Assembly (NCBI GenBank): GCA_946811185.2
Contig: OX328101.1
Location: forward strand, 33,340,122-33,404,121
DNA from: Hippopus hippopus
Taxonomy: Eukaryota > Mollusca > Bivalvia > Cardiida > Cardiidae
Reading direction: 5' to 3'
Length of the DNA: 64,000 nt
The notes beneath the pieces are model-generated. The model had not been told where the DNA came from, ran no database searches, and saw only the letters and a program-made list of their open reading frames with translations. The position numbers and the translations under genes are program-made. This document shows positions 36,040-47,291 of this stretch, one piece after another; position 1 is the stretch's first letter, and the number at the start of each line of letters is the position of its first letter.

Positions 36040-36812
36040 ACCGGAATCCCAAAATGCCGAATTTTTTGCTGGATGCAGCAACCTGTTGATATAGTAATAT
36101 CAAGGATTTTTAAAAATCGACGCACAGTCTCGATCAAGTCCAAGATCAGACTATTTGTTTTGTGCAACTTGTTATAAATTGACACTGTCAACAAAAGTGC
36201 ATTTGGACGAATTAGAATTCAAGATGAGACTACTTTTTTTTGCAGTTTATTAATTATTGGTCTACATTGTCAGCAAAAAGTGCATTTAGACGCACAGAGC
36301 AGTTTAAGGGCCGAACAGCAGGGATCAGTAATGTTTCAGAGAATCCAAACTTGACCCTTAAACAGAGGAATGAATTCATTTCCAAACTGACAAAGCTTAA
36401 ATACAACAATTTCAATGGTCTTTTCCAAAGAAAAATCTTGCTGTATCTGATGACCAATGTAAATCAAATTTTCTGAACACTCTGATATGGGTGCACATTC
36501 TGTGCAGCCATATATTGATCTTCAAGGAGACAAAGGGTTTAGGTTGAAATCCGAAAAAAAAAAAACCGCCAGCGCAGATATACAGTATAGGCAAGGATTG
36601 TAAATTTGATGCAGGCTACTGTTACGTAATGTTACGCTTCTCTTATCTTTTATAGCTGCGGGATATCAAATATGGATTACTAGTATATACACGGTTTAAG
36701 TTCGCCAAACTCCGGAAACTCCCGAACCTTTACGTATGATATCGATTATTCTCATCGATTTCTTGGTATGCGAGACTGCTGATAAGGCATGTCCGTGAAA
36801 GTTGGCTATGCT
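36030..36812 (-). repeat. 0.78-kb dispersed repeat, inverted copy
   Basis: Reverse complement of 11447-12223. It joins directly to the 1.7-kb repeat at 36813 and to a MITE-A copy at its other end. Confidence 0.75.
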
Positions 36813-37122
36813 TAGAAAATTAGACTAAAACGAATTTCTGACTCGCAATAGCCTGTGGTGCGTGATAAGGCCACAAAAACAAAATAGTTCCGAAAGAAAT
36901 ACCACAGCCACACTCACTTTTTCAAGATATGATCAAGCAAACATCAAAAACACCTTTTAAACCTATCATTTCATATTTTCTGATATAACAGAGAAACAAA
37001 TGTACTTGATATCAAATTTTCAAATGGAACTACTTTTGACTTTTGTTTGAATGTTTTCAAACAAAGGGAGGGAATTAGAATAGTCTTGGTGGACAGTGCT
37101 CGAACATGAGCAACTACTACCT
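36813..37122 (+). repeat. 1.7-kb repeat, copy 2, left part
   Basis: Carries the GAAAATTAGACTAAAACGAA module up to GAGCAACTACTACC, where the 3.45-kb element begins. The rest of the copy resumes at 40573. Confidence 0.75.
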
Positions 37123-38169
37123 AGGCTAAGGCCCAGGTCAAAAAAGGGCCCTATTTTTTTTTCAATCCATCTGGTAGAATAATTAAAATGGTACAGTGAG
37201 TTAGGATAGCCTATTAGAGTCACTTTAAGCATGGATGCCAGATCTGAAAGTGGTGCAGATTTTTTTTTATGCTAATAAACGCACCTACCCAAAATTTGCC
37301 TGTAATGTAAATTAAACTTTTCCCATGTTCACAATAATGAAATAAACAATGAAACAATGCAATCTTTTTGACAAATCTTTTGAATTTAAGGTGCTCATTA
37401 AAATCCACATTTATGTTAGACTTATTTTAAATCAAGTCTGACCAATTTCACATGTCGTAAAACACCTAATAAATGTTCCTAGAAGAATGAATTGAAACCA
37501 ATCTCTGAATTTTCAGTCTTCACATTGAATGTGTTTATATTTCTGGTTAGATTTATTCACAATTTTGACTAGAGCTACTAGGACAGACATACAGGACCAA
37601 AATTAAGAGCAATTATTGAGTTTTAACATTTAGCACCTCAAAAATGATCTATGTATGAGTGCAACAGTATAATTTATTGTTGCACACTAACCTTTGATTT
37701 CGTTATTTCATTATATATTCACGACTGTAACCATAAGTATGCCAACACTGAGATTTGGATAATATTTTCATTACTTAAGCTGCTTTATTTTCTTTGTTAT
37801 TCTTACTCTCCTACTCTGTTACTCTATTTCACTGATGCAATAGGGGACATAACTTGAAAAAACCTATTGATGACTTTAACTTAACAAATGCGCAGTTCAC
37901 TCAGCGTAATGGTGACGTATGATCAATCATCAGTTTCTTTGTTTGCTTCATTGACAGTACAGCTGTGTTGTGTGTGTGTGTGTGTGTGTGAGTGAAATCT
38001 ACCAAACGGGGAACTTTGTAAGAATACACACCAACCAACCCGGGACCACCTACCAAACGGGAACGTCAAATTAAATTAGTAATCTGACGCGTTCCCCGAT
38101 TGGACTGTTAGCAGCACACACACATTATACACATACTCTGATACGATGCGAGTTCGTGTGTATCTGTTG

Positions 38170-38258
38170 GAATGCAGGTCCCCGGTTGTGCTGTAAAAAA
38201 TTAATACACTTTGTCAATGCAGGTCCCTGTTTGTGCTGTAAAAAATTCATACACTTTG
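38170..38258 (+). repeat. Tandem duplication, 44-bp unit x2
   Basis: AATGCAGGTCCCCGGTTGTG and AATGCAGGTCCCTGTTTGTG begin two adjacent copies that both run to ...ACACTTTG. Confidence 0.85.
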
Positions 38259-38648
38259 CCGCCATTTCCTGTGGGTTAATGAACAGAAGTGCAGATAAGT
38301 GAAATGCAGTCAGCTTAGGTCTTTAGTAGTTTAAAATGAATCTTTTTTTTTTTAATTTTATAGTGAAACATGTAGAAAAATAGAATGTCATGTAGAAAAA
38401 TATAATGATTTCTATCTTATGACTTCGGTCAAAGTTATGCGAAAAGCAGTGATCACCTAAACAAAGAAATGAAAGAAAATATGATTACAATGTAGTTCTT
38501 AGCTATGTAGCCTATAGACCCTTTCTGAAAATAAATTCTTAACACACTTTTTCTTGCAAATAGTGCATCCGTTGCTTCTCCACATAAACAAACCCCCGAA
38601 GAACAGTGATACATCAGATGAATTTCGAGATACATTATTTTGACATTT

Positions 38649-38842
38649 CCTGCTAAGTCTGACTCAAAAACCTTTTGCGGATAGTGTAGATCAAGATCAG
38701 GTTGCACTGTAGGTGCAGTCTGATCATGTATCTTCACTGTCCGATAAGGAGATAATTTTCCCCAGATTATAACTTTGAAACAGCAACATTTTGGTTTTTA
38801 CCATCAGGTTGAGGATTTCTTTTGACTTATTTAGCAAGTTAA
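38649..38842 (+). mobile_element. MITE-C inside the 3.45-kb element
   Basis: CCTTTTGCGGATAGTGTAGA, hairpin loop changed to CACTGTAGGTGCAG, right end ATTTAGCAAGTTAA. Confidence 0.7.
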
Positions 38843-40572
38843 GAAACGCCAGTTATTTGGATATATATAAAAAAAATATTGCCGAAGAAATCTGCATCTG
38901 AGTTTTGCCATCTTGCAGGAAAATAGGGACATAAACAGTGAAAAACGTTTATTCATTCAATTAGAAAAAGACCAAATAGAAGATAGAGATTATCAATCAT
39001 GAAAAAATTAGAATGTTACCATTTTAGTCCAGCTATGATTGGAAAGAAGCTGCGCCTGCTAGGTATGATGCGTCTGGCAATATGCGTAGGCTGTACATTA
39101 TGATTAATAAGTAAATTTGTAACGCACAAAAGAAATAAATTATTTTTGGGAGAAAATGCGTTATCACCTTTCATACTTATTTGCTTAGGTGTGAATAAGC
39201 AGCCGCGGGGTATCGATAAACGGTAGCAACCATGGTAAATTGGTGTAATAAATGGGCGCGCACAAGAACACTCACAGGCCCACAGAACATACATCAGAAT
39301 ATTTTTACGGATCACAATTACTTTTTATACATTGGCGACAAATATTAAGAAGCAAGTCAAAAGCCAGCTTATACAGCTACGCCCAAGAAGTATGCAATCT
39401 CCTGTCGGTTGCTTCACCCCTCCCCCTACAAACACACGCGCGCACACACAAAAATTAAAAGGAAAGCACTTTTCAGCACGAAGCTCCATGGTCGGGGTAA
39501 GAAGGATCGCAAAAGGTGATTCGACCATATAGGCATATCGTAAGAAACTGTCTCCGTGACAAGGTCACAAGGTAGAAAACATACCTATATCATGCAAAAA
39601 AACATGTACTTGAAATACAGAATTTACTTCAAAAGGTTAGAGCATCTGACAGACTCGTAATACGTTTTGAGAAGTCTTTTGACTTATCAATAGAAATTTC
39701 AATTTATTATAATGCTGTTTAGATACTAGCATCACTAATACATATTAGACGCTAACTCCAGCACTGGAGATATGAATGGCATAACAAAAATATGTCCAAA
39801 TATATACATGTATAATCAAGGCTAAAGAGAATTACAATAAAGACCTCAAATCTAGAGGGGAAGCTCTTTCCACACTATTTTGACTTCAATTGGTTAGGTA
39901 AAATTCTATCTACTGCATTGCGCACATTTCAAAAAATACATTCAAAGCAGGATCTACTCCAACGCACCAAAGAAGAAAGCAAATGTTAGGCTGATTAAAA
40001 AAAAAAACAGTTACTTCAAGAAGCAAATGAATAATGACATCTTATTCATAAAGATGGCCGTGTATATACATTAGTGGGTGGGGTAATGGATAAGCAAGAC
40101 CATAACATATATACAATGGTACAATAGTAAGCATTTAGTTCTCATCACACCCTTTTACAAGAAGCTGAAACACAAAAGTCTTTAATGATATTAAGTTGCC
40201 CATGATTTTCAATAAATGTATGCAAACTGAGTGGGTGGGGTAACACCAGGGCACCCAATGTATTTTATCTTCTCCTGTAACTGAATTTTACCACTGCTTA
40301 TGTGCTTCACTGTGAATTAGACCTATTTGCAATCAATATACTCCAGTAGATATTGAATTTTGTGGTTTGTACACATAAGCTTAATTCAATGCATTTTCAG
40401 TGGGTGATGTAACAAAATGTCGTCTGAAAAAAATCTGCACCACTTTTGTTTCTGGCATCCACCCTCATTTGACTTCTATATAGCTGTACTATCACCTGGT
40501 ACCAATGAAATTTTTCTACCAGACGGATTGAAAAAAAAATTGAATCCAGCTGGCCAGCCCTCAGACTAACCC

Positions 40573-40612
40573 TTTTTTCTTTCCATTTTTTACCCTGTTT
40601 TCTCTTTCTCTC

Positions 40613-40669
<57 letters not shown>

Positions 40670-42205
40670 TGCTTTTTCATGCCCTCTCCCAAATTCTTAG
40701 ACATTGAAACATATGTCAAATTCAAATCATTAGGAATGCATGAAAATTTACACTCACTCTATTTATCTACTTTCATTCATTTCCATAGGTTTTTTTTAAC
40801 CCTAATGCATATTGCTTGACAGGCTTGACTGGGGAAGATATCCCGTATCGACATAATACTGCTTGTGACCGTGATGACATGTTTCAATCCCTCAAAAGGG
40901 GAAACAATGATAGTACGACTAGGCTCCGAAATCAATTGTGATGAGGACTAAAAGATATAGGGAATTTTGGTACATGCAACGAAACGTAAATCTGGGTTCA
41001 TGTTAACTCTGTCACGTCAGTCCATTCATGCACATTCTTACAGTGATATTAATTTTGTCATATCGATTTGAAGACAATTTCATCAGAAGAGGATATGTTT
41101 TAATATGTTTTTCTTCCCAAAAAGAAATTATGAAAAATAGCATTATTAGTGCCTTTTGTCAAGTTCATGTTTTCCTGTCGGCATAAGTGCCATACACCAG
41201 TGGGTCATCGTCAAAACCAGTTTCGGATTCTACGCTATGTCTAGTTCTTGCGTGCATTCTGAGGGTTCAACGATATCATTGCGGACACAAGAGACATATG
41301 TAAATTTGCGACATTTTGCTGGCTTGAGTCTAGCAGCTGTAGATCTTTATCTGGCAAAGCGCACTGTGACATACCCTTTTCTCTTTCAGTATAGCCATAC
41401 AACATTTATTGATAGGTCCTTTAAACCTATCTGGCTATTACAAAAGCTACATTACATACATTTTCCCAAGACTGCACTGAGGAAAACTGCTCTGTTCTAT
41501 TTTCATTTTTCATTTACCTATTTATTGAAGATTTATTTATATTCTCACACATCTTTCCTGTGAAAAAGTACCATCAGTAAAATTCTCAAATCATTTTCTT
41601 GGTGTTCTCAACAATTTTATGTAGAGAAAAAGGCACTTAAAATTTTGCTTTGCTTGTTTTATGCAGCAGCTACCATTTGCCCTTGAACAAGTAGTCTGTC
41701 TGCTTTATTCAATTGGAGCTTGATTTTTCATGACTTTTACCAGGACAATTGGTGGTTTCAACATGTCCAAAGTTTCAATGTAAGACACAGAAGTTGATCT
41801 GAACAATATATAGCAAATTCATATCGAAACGGGTGACTCGGGTGGGTGGGGGCTGGTTCAGAACCCGACCTTCTGTCACGCGTTTTATTCAAAGAATCGC
41901 CTAATTCCAATGTCTTTTGGTATGTATCGATTGTTAATGCGGGTCAGTGTGCAAAGGATTACATATAAGCCTTCAAAGCACACTTAGAAAATTAGACTAA
42001 AATGAATTTCTGACTCGCAATAGCCAGTGGTGCGTGATAAGGCCACAAAAACAAAATAGTTCCTACAGAAATAACACAGCCACGCTCACTTTTTCAAGAT
42101 ATGATCAAGCAAACATCAAAAACACCTTTTAAATCTATCATTTCATATTTTCTGATATAACAGAGAAACAAATGTGCTTGATATCAAATTTTCAAATGGA
42201 ACTAC
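40573..42205 (+). repeat. 1.7-kb repeat, copy 2, right part plus start of next unit
   Basis: Continues from the CT tract through the 0.8-kb block, the 260-bp module and the tail (to about 41982), then begins the GAAAATTAGACTAAAATGAA module again. A head-to-tail tandem organisation explains both this and copy 1. A 135-codon open frame at 41156 has a 98-codon counterpart at 9663, but most differences change amino acids. Confidence 0.8.
40608..40664 (+). repeat. (CT)n microsatellite in the 1.7-kb repeat
   Basis: About 25 CT units. The copy-1 counterpart at 9148-9166 has about 9; an unrelated CT run is at 49080-49112. Confidence 0.95.
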
Positions 42206-42340
42206 TTTTTGGTAGTATGACCCGGAAGGAATTCTTTCCCGTGTTTTACAAAGAAAATTTGGCAGTCTGTGGAAAAACCGAAATTCACTTATGACCGAAT
42301 TTCACCGGAAACAGACCGTACTTTACCTCAAAATAACAAT

Positions 42341-42875
42341 ATTTAACCCTGAATCGATAAATTTTGGTCTGAAATTATAAAATATTTATGACTAGCACAA
42401 TTGCAGCTTAATTTTCTTAAACTGTTTTTCTTTTTTTTTCTTCCTAATATTAATTCGAAAAAGTTTCTGCAATATGAACCTATTGCACTCAATAAGATTT
42501 ACAATACCGTGAAATTTACACACTGAAAATCACATGAGAAATATCTGTACAATTTTTCTCCTTTATTTCACTTCAACATGATTTGTTTTAACAGAATGAA
42601 GTTACATGATAAGTATTGCGTGAATTAATGGCGAAAAAATGAATGTAAACACCTTGCCAGTGAAATTCGGTGTGTAAATACCACGGTATTGTAATTCCTA
42701 TTGAATGAATTACAGAGTTACCTAGAATGAAATCCAAAATTCTGTTACAATAAAAGAAACACTGACAAATCACAGTTAGAAAAAGATTGTTTTATTTAGA
42801 AAATTAGCATGAAATTATACAATTCATATATACCCATCATAGTTTCAGACCAAAATTCATCATAGTGGAGAATTA
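42341..42875. mobile_element. Foldback (hairpin) element, about 0.53 kb
   Basis: The left half (AAATTTTGGTCTGAAATTAT at about 42351, then ACAATACCGTGAAATTTACA at about 42500) is mirrored in order by the right half (TGTAAATACCACGGTATTGT at about 42673, then the complement of TTTTGGTCTGAAA at about 42845). It sits between the 1.7-kb repeat and the 3' end of the LINE. Confidence 0.7.
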
Positions 42876-43064
42876 CAGCCTATACCCTATACATGTCTGT
42901 CAACTTTATCAATTTCATGCATAATTTTGAATGTTTCTATCATATCAGCCCTCCTCCTTCTATATTCCAGTGTTGGTAAACCTACTTTCCATAATCTGTC
43001 TGAATAGGTAGGGTCTTTGATACTCTTGACTAATTTAGTTGCTCTTCGTTGTACATTCTCAATT

Positions 43065-44477
43065 TTAAGGGCTTCTTTTTTTAAATAGAACAGTCCGTAC
43101 TGTAGAACAATACTCTAGATGTGGCCTCACCAGGGATTTGTAAAGACATAGTAACAATTCTGCGTCCATGTGGGTAAAGCTTTTTAACTGGGGTCTTATA
43201 TATGCTCTATATACGATCCCTGTTTTTATCAAACCAAGCATTTCGTTTGCTTTTAAAATTTGCACACTGATGTGTTTTTGAAATTTCAGTTTGTCATCTG
43301 CAATGACATGGTCCTTTTCTTCTGTATCCATTTTTATAATTACATTCTCAATGTAGTATATTGAATTGGTTGGTTTCCCATATTGGACATGTTTACATTT
43401 GTTCGACCAATCTTCTAGTCTGTCTAAATCCTCTTGTAGGTTACTATGGTCTTGCAAAGTATTTACACTGGGGTAGATTTTGGTGTCGTCGGCAAATAAT
43501 TTGACTGTACTGTTAATGACGTCCGGTAAATCGTTGATATATATATGTATTGCAAATAAGATTGGCCCTAGTATACTACCTTGAGGGATACCACTTATGG
43601 CAGGTGTCATTTTTGATTCATATCCATTTAAAACTACCTTCTGGGTACGACCAGACAGAAAATTTTCAATCTACTTCAATAAATTACCGGTTTTTCGATA
43701 CCCCTTTAATTTCACTACCGTAGTAGTCTTTTATGAGGAACAGTGTCGAATGCTTTTCGGAAGTCCAAATAGATTGTATCAATGCATAATTTATTATCAA
43801 TGTGATCTGTCAAGTCATTTAATACTTCAATCAGTTGAGTAGCACATGATTTCCCTTTCCTGAATCCATGTTGCTGATTAGAAAATAGATTATTTTCTTC
43901 CATGTGTTCCATTATTTTGTCCCTTATCCGAATTTCCATAACTTTTCCAATTATAGATGTTAAGCTGATAGGTCTATAGTTTGTTACATCTGTTTTGGAT
44001 CCCTTTTTTGGAGTGTAGTTAAACATTAGCCATTTTCCATGCCATAGGTACTTCCATTAATTCTATAGATTTATTGAAGATGATGGTAAGAGGTTTGGAT
44101 ATAGTAAACACGGTCTCTTTGATAGATTTTGGATGTAATTGATCTGCTCCTAGTGTTTTGGTTTCTTTAATTTTTAGGAGATTATTTCTTACCCATTCAT
44201 CATCATATCTAACAGTGTTGAGTTTTTTGTTTGTCATACTAGTAAAGTTAGGAAAATCACTTGTTTCTTCTTGGGTAAAAACACTGCTAAAGAAAGAGTT
44301 GAGCATTTCGGCCTTGTATTTGTCGTCTGTTATTAGTTCTTTTCCTTGGTTGATAAGACGCTGTAGATTGCTTTTTACTTTAGTTTTAGTTTGAACATAT
44401 TTCCAAAACAGTTTGCTGTCTTGTTTCATGTTAGGTGCAATAGATTTTTCATATTTCCTTTTCGCTTCCTTAACCAT
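43065..44477 (-). pseudogene. LINE reverse transcriptase ORF, three broken pieces
   Basis: The three open segments (44477-44019, 44026-43715 and 43610-43065) overlap or abut in the order of a single RT protein. The FADD catalytic motif is intact. A 42-bp hairpin insertion at 43187-43228 adds 14 in-frame residues between LIK and SFTHMDAE. Confidence 0.85.
43187..43222. repeat. 36-bp hairpin insertion in the LINE RT frame
   Basis: An imperfect palindrome (CTGGGGTCTTATATA... / ...ATATACGATCCCTG) is flanked by TTTTTA at 43181-43186 and 43223-43228. Deleting it with one repeat restores the conserved LIKSFTHMD, showing it is an insertion with a 6-bp duplication. Confidence 0.75.
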
Positions 44478-44524
44478 CTTTCTAGATATTTCCTTTGCTT
44501 TATCATAATTAATATTCTTTCCTA

Positions 44525-44708
44525 GGATTGATGCTAGACCTAATCATTGCTACAGAATTCATTTCCCTCTCTACACTAATCACTGTTTCAACGATGGACA
44601 TGTAGGAAAGCAGCTGGGAAGAAGATAAAAAGCTATAAATAATCTATGCACTCTGATTAAAAAAAATCCAGGTAAAGCATGGATTGATGCACTGGCCGCC
44701 ATGACAGA
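44525..44708 (+). mobile_element. SINE family 1 fragment
   Basis: Body only (GATTGATGCTAGACCTAATC... to GCACTGGCCGCCATGACA). Truncated at both ends, by the LINE on the left and the inverted end at 44720 on the right. Confidence 0.7.
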
Positions 44709-44756
44709 TCTACAACAATCGTCACAACTCGGCCGATTCCGTACCTACATCGGTAT

Positions 44757-44876
44757 GCAGTCACTTCGTACCATAACCATTTCGTACCATAGATTTACCA
44801 CTTCGTACCATAAATTTACCACTTCGTACCATAGCGTTACCACTTCGTACCATGACAATACCATCTCGTACAATGA
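44757..44876 (+). repeat. Minisatellite, ~20-bp unit
   Basis: Five to six units of roughly ATTTACCACTTCGTACCATA lie just inside the left inverted end at 44720. Unit boundaries drift in the last copy (CATCTCGTACAATG). Confidence 0.85.
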
Positions 44877-46360
44877 CCAACAATATCAATAAATGTGACA
44901 AAAAGAGACATTTAATATATTTACATAGTATAAACCAATGCTTTGGTAGGCAAATTTACGAGATAATTATATATCAATTAAATCAGTTGCGACTGAGAAA
45001 ATAGGTAATTGGTATGTTTGTAATGTTTGTTGCAGGTCGGGTAATTTTAACTGGGATCAAACTGATTACATTAAATTGAACATTCATTCAAAGAATTATA
45101 ATTGTTTGATTACCCTTGATTGTGAAGTCAGCATGTAACATTAACTCTGCCATTCTTTACTTCAGCATTGTAAAGTAATCTCATGTAAAACAAAATACAC
45201 GTTTTTTCATGCTTTTTGTTGATTTATCCAGAAATAATAGTGGATTATAAGGTTTGATAATTCATGGGTATGACCAGAGAAATTAACCTATTGCACAGCA
45301 ACCAGTACGGAACTACATAGATTCTTGCACCATGTTCATAACTTTGCTCTTTCAAATGCACCAGATATATTTCAGACAGTGATTAATTCCAATAATCTAA
45401 AAATAAAAACCCCACCATTTCAAAATGTTTATTAACTCTGTCAAATTCAGGTTTTTGAGTTTTGTTGATTTTGTTGTGTCACTTCAAATGTAAATAAATG
45501 GCAGACAGGATATATTTGGTAATCAGAAGATTGAAGATAAAAAATAAATGTCAATTTGAAAATGGATTTTCATCTTATTTAAATAATTCGCTTTACGTAA
45601 TTTTCTCTCAAACTGATTAAAACACAATTCTGTCATAACTCTTTTACATACCAACAAACTGTTTTCTTTGTGAACTGGTAACCACATTCCTATTGTACCA
45701 CTTCTTATGTGGGTGTACACCACAGGGAATTACCGAAAACAACTTAAGTGGTTTTTGATGAAAGTCCCAACAAAAAAGGGGTAAGAAGCATGTATTAGAT
45801 AGAATATTTTCTTTTTTGCTGAAAGATCAAAATTTATTTCGTCCAGTGAATATCATCAGTAATATTTTCTCGAATGGCGCAGATATCCTCTATATACAGG
45901 TATATACAAACCCTAATACAAGTTGGCAGGCGAGGATACGTCCCTAGCGTCAAAACATCTATGGCGCATGGTAGAGAAAAGTTTGGTAATCTGTAAATCA
46001 CAAAATGTTATCAAGTGACTGATTTCAATAGGATTATGACATTAAAGGTTTTCAAATACACAACTTTTCCAGTTTTTCACACAATATTGTTTACATGTTT
46101 ACTGCACAGAGTTAATGTCAACAACAATGCTGCCAATTATTATGATACATTGCAAAAAAGGAAAAATTCTAAGAAGCAAGAGCATTAAGACATTTCTTTA
46201 TCTTTAGAATTTCCCAGTTATCTGCACTATAGTAATTGTATGACAGTAACATTTTTGTTGTCAGTAATATAAATTTAGTATCTCTTAAACTAGACTGTTC
46301 TGCAATCCAGAAATGTCAAAAACGCAAAATAAGTGACTATTTATTTAATATACTGTATCC
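44877..46360. other. No gene seen
   Basis: AT-rich interior of the 44.7-51.6 kb interval; only short frames. Confidence 0.55.
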
Positions 46361-46369
46361 TCTTTCCAG

Positions 46370-46452
46370 ACAGCTGATGAGGAAGCTGAAGTAGCCTCAA
46401 TCATTATTGGTCCTATTGAGCAGGGATCGTGTATTTAAGATCCCTGGTTGCA
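46370..46452 (+). pseudogene. Candidate internal exon broken by a 27-bp hairpin insertion
   Basis: The sequence follows TCCTCTTTCCAG and ends at TTGCA|GTAAGT, a strong donor. It reads TADEEAEVASIIIGPIE, then meets a palindrome (46421-46447) that brings a TAA stop. Without the palindrome the frame continues to the donor. The product is not recognised and no partner exon was identified. It could be a chance open stretch, but the matching acceptor and donor make it worth testing against transcripts. Confidence 0.3.
46421..46447. repeat. 27-bp hairpin insertion, third member
   Basis: CAGGGATCGTGTATTTAA then GATCCCTGG. The left arm matches the palindromes at 12832 and 43187. Flanks are TTGAG and TTGCAG, so a target duplication is only suggestive. 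Confidence 0.6.
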
Positions 46453-47291
46453 GTAAGTAAAAGTTCGAATAATTAATAATTGTAGCTTAATTGGTAAATT
46501 TTGACAAGACTGAACAGAAGTCTGTAAAATCACAAAGACGACTCGAAATGCTTCCTACGAACACTTTAAAACCATTCAGGGCAAAGGAGAATTCATAAGG
46601 TTGTAGACGAAGATGTTCCGAAACCGTATCTAATTATAGATACCGTGAATGTCAGTTATGGGCACGAAAGCAAAAAAAAATTATCGCGATATTTTTATCG
46701 TGAAATTTTCATTATCTAGATAATATTTCCAGGAAACTTTGTTTTATCACGATAGTTTTCTAAAATTATCATGATAGCTATCTCGTATCTCGCGGCAGAA
46801 ATATGCCACCATAGTTTAGCAGCGACATAACAACCTCGATGTTCGTATTTACACCTATCTATCTGTCGGTGAAAACGTCAATCGCAATTGATATCCACGT
46901 TAAAAAATGAACGTTCGAACTGTTTGTCAACTGAAATATGGTTAGAAAGATTTCGATAGAAAATCGAAACTCAAGTTTTCTTTTTTAAGAGGAGCCTTAC
47001 AGAACGGTAAACTGGCGTATTTCCGGCGATGAAATGTACCGTTTAGGTGCATATCAATCCACCAGATACAGCCGAGGGATTTGATGGCTCCCATCACCCG
47101 AGGTACGCCGAATGAGATCTACAAGTGAAATAATGTCGAAGAACGGTGTTAGTTAAGGGGTTTAGACACTTTAATATATTGGTACATGTATTTTATCAAT
47201 ACATTCAAATAAAACAAGCCGACTGCTAACAATCCATGCAGAGTCGTTTGTTCTTGTCTGACGTTTATTTCAACATTATTTCCTATCAACT

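Larger units (their letters stand above)
37123..40572. mobile_element. 3.45-kb element with long inverted ends, inserted in the 1.7-kb repeat
   Basis: About 150 bp at the left (TTTTTTTTTCAATCCATCTG at about 37152, then GGATGCCAGATCTGAAAGTG) is mirrored at the right (CAGACGGATTGAAAAAAAAA at about 40520). It splits a 1.7-kb repeat copy exactly where the copy at 8.8-10.5 kb is continuous. The interior holds a (TG)n tract, a duplicated 44-bp unit and a MITE-C copy, and no recognised protein. Confidence 0.65.
42890..44524 (-). mobile_element. 5'-truncated LINE (CR1/Jockey-like) reverse transcriptase
   Basis: Minus strand, in order: the pre-RT linker with LFWKYVQTKTK and LNSFFSSVFTQE (44477-44019), then NYRPISLTSIIGKVME, HGFRKGKSCATQL and FRKAFDTVPHKRL (44026-43715), then GIPQGSILGPILF and the catalytic LFADDTK (43610-43065), LYKSLVRPHLEYC, and NVQRRATKLV and GLPTLEYRRRRADM to about 42890. 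This is the order of a non-LTR RT and thumb region. A frameshift and a TGG-to-TAG change near 43650-43720, and another frameshift near 43065, kill it. The endonuclease part is missing; a SINE piece abuts at 44525. Confidence 0.88.

Noticed and set aside
41156..41563. Open frame with a relative at 9663-9959 in the 1.7-kb repeat
   Set aside because: Most differences between the copies change amino acids and the frame lengths differ; no recognisable domain, so conservation reflects repeat homology.
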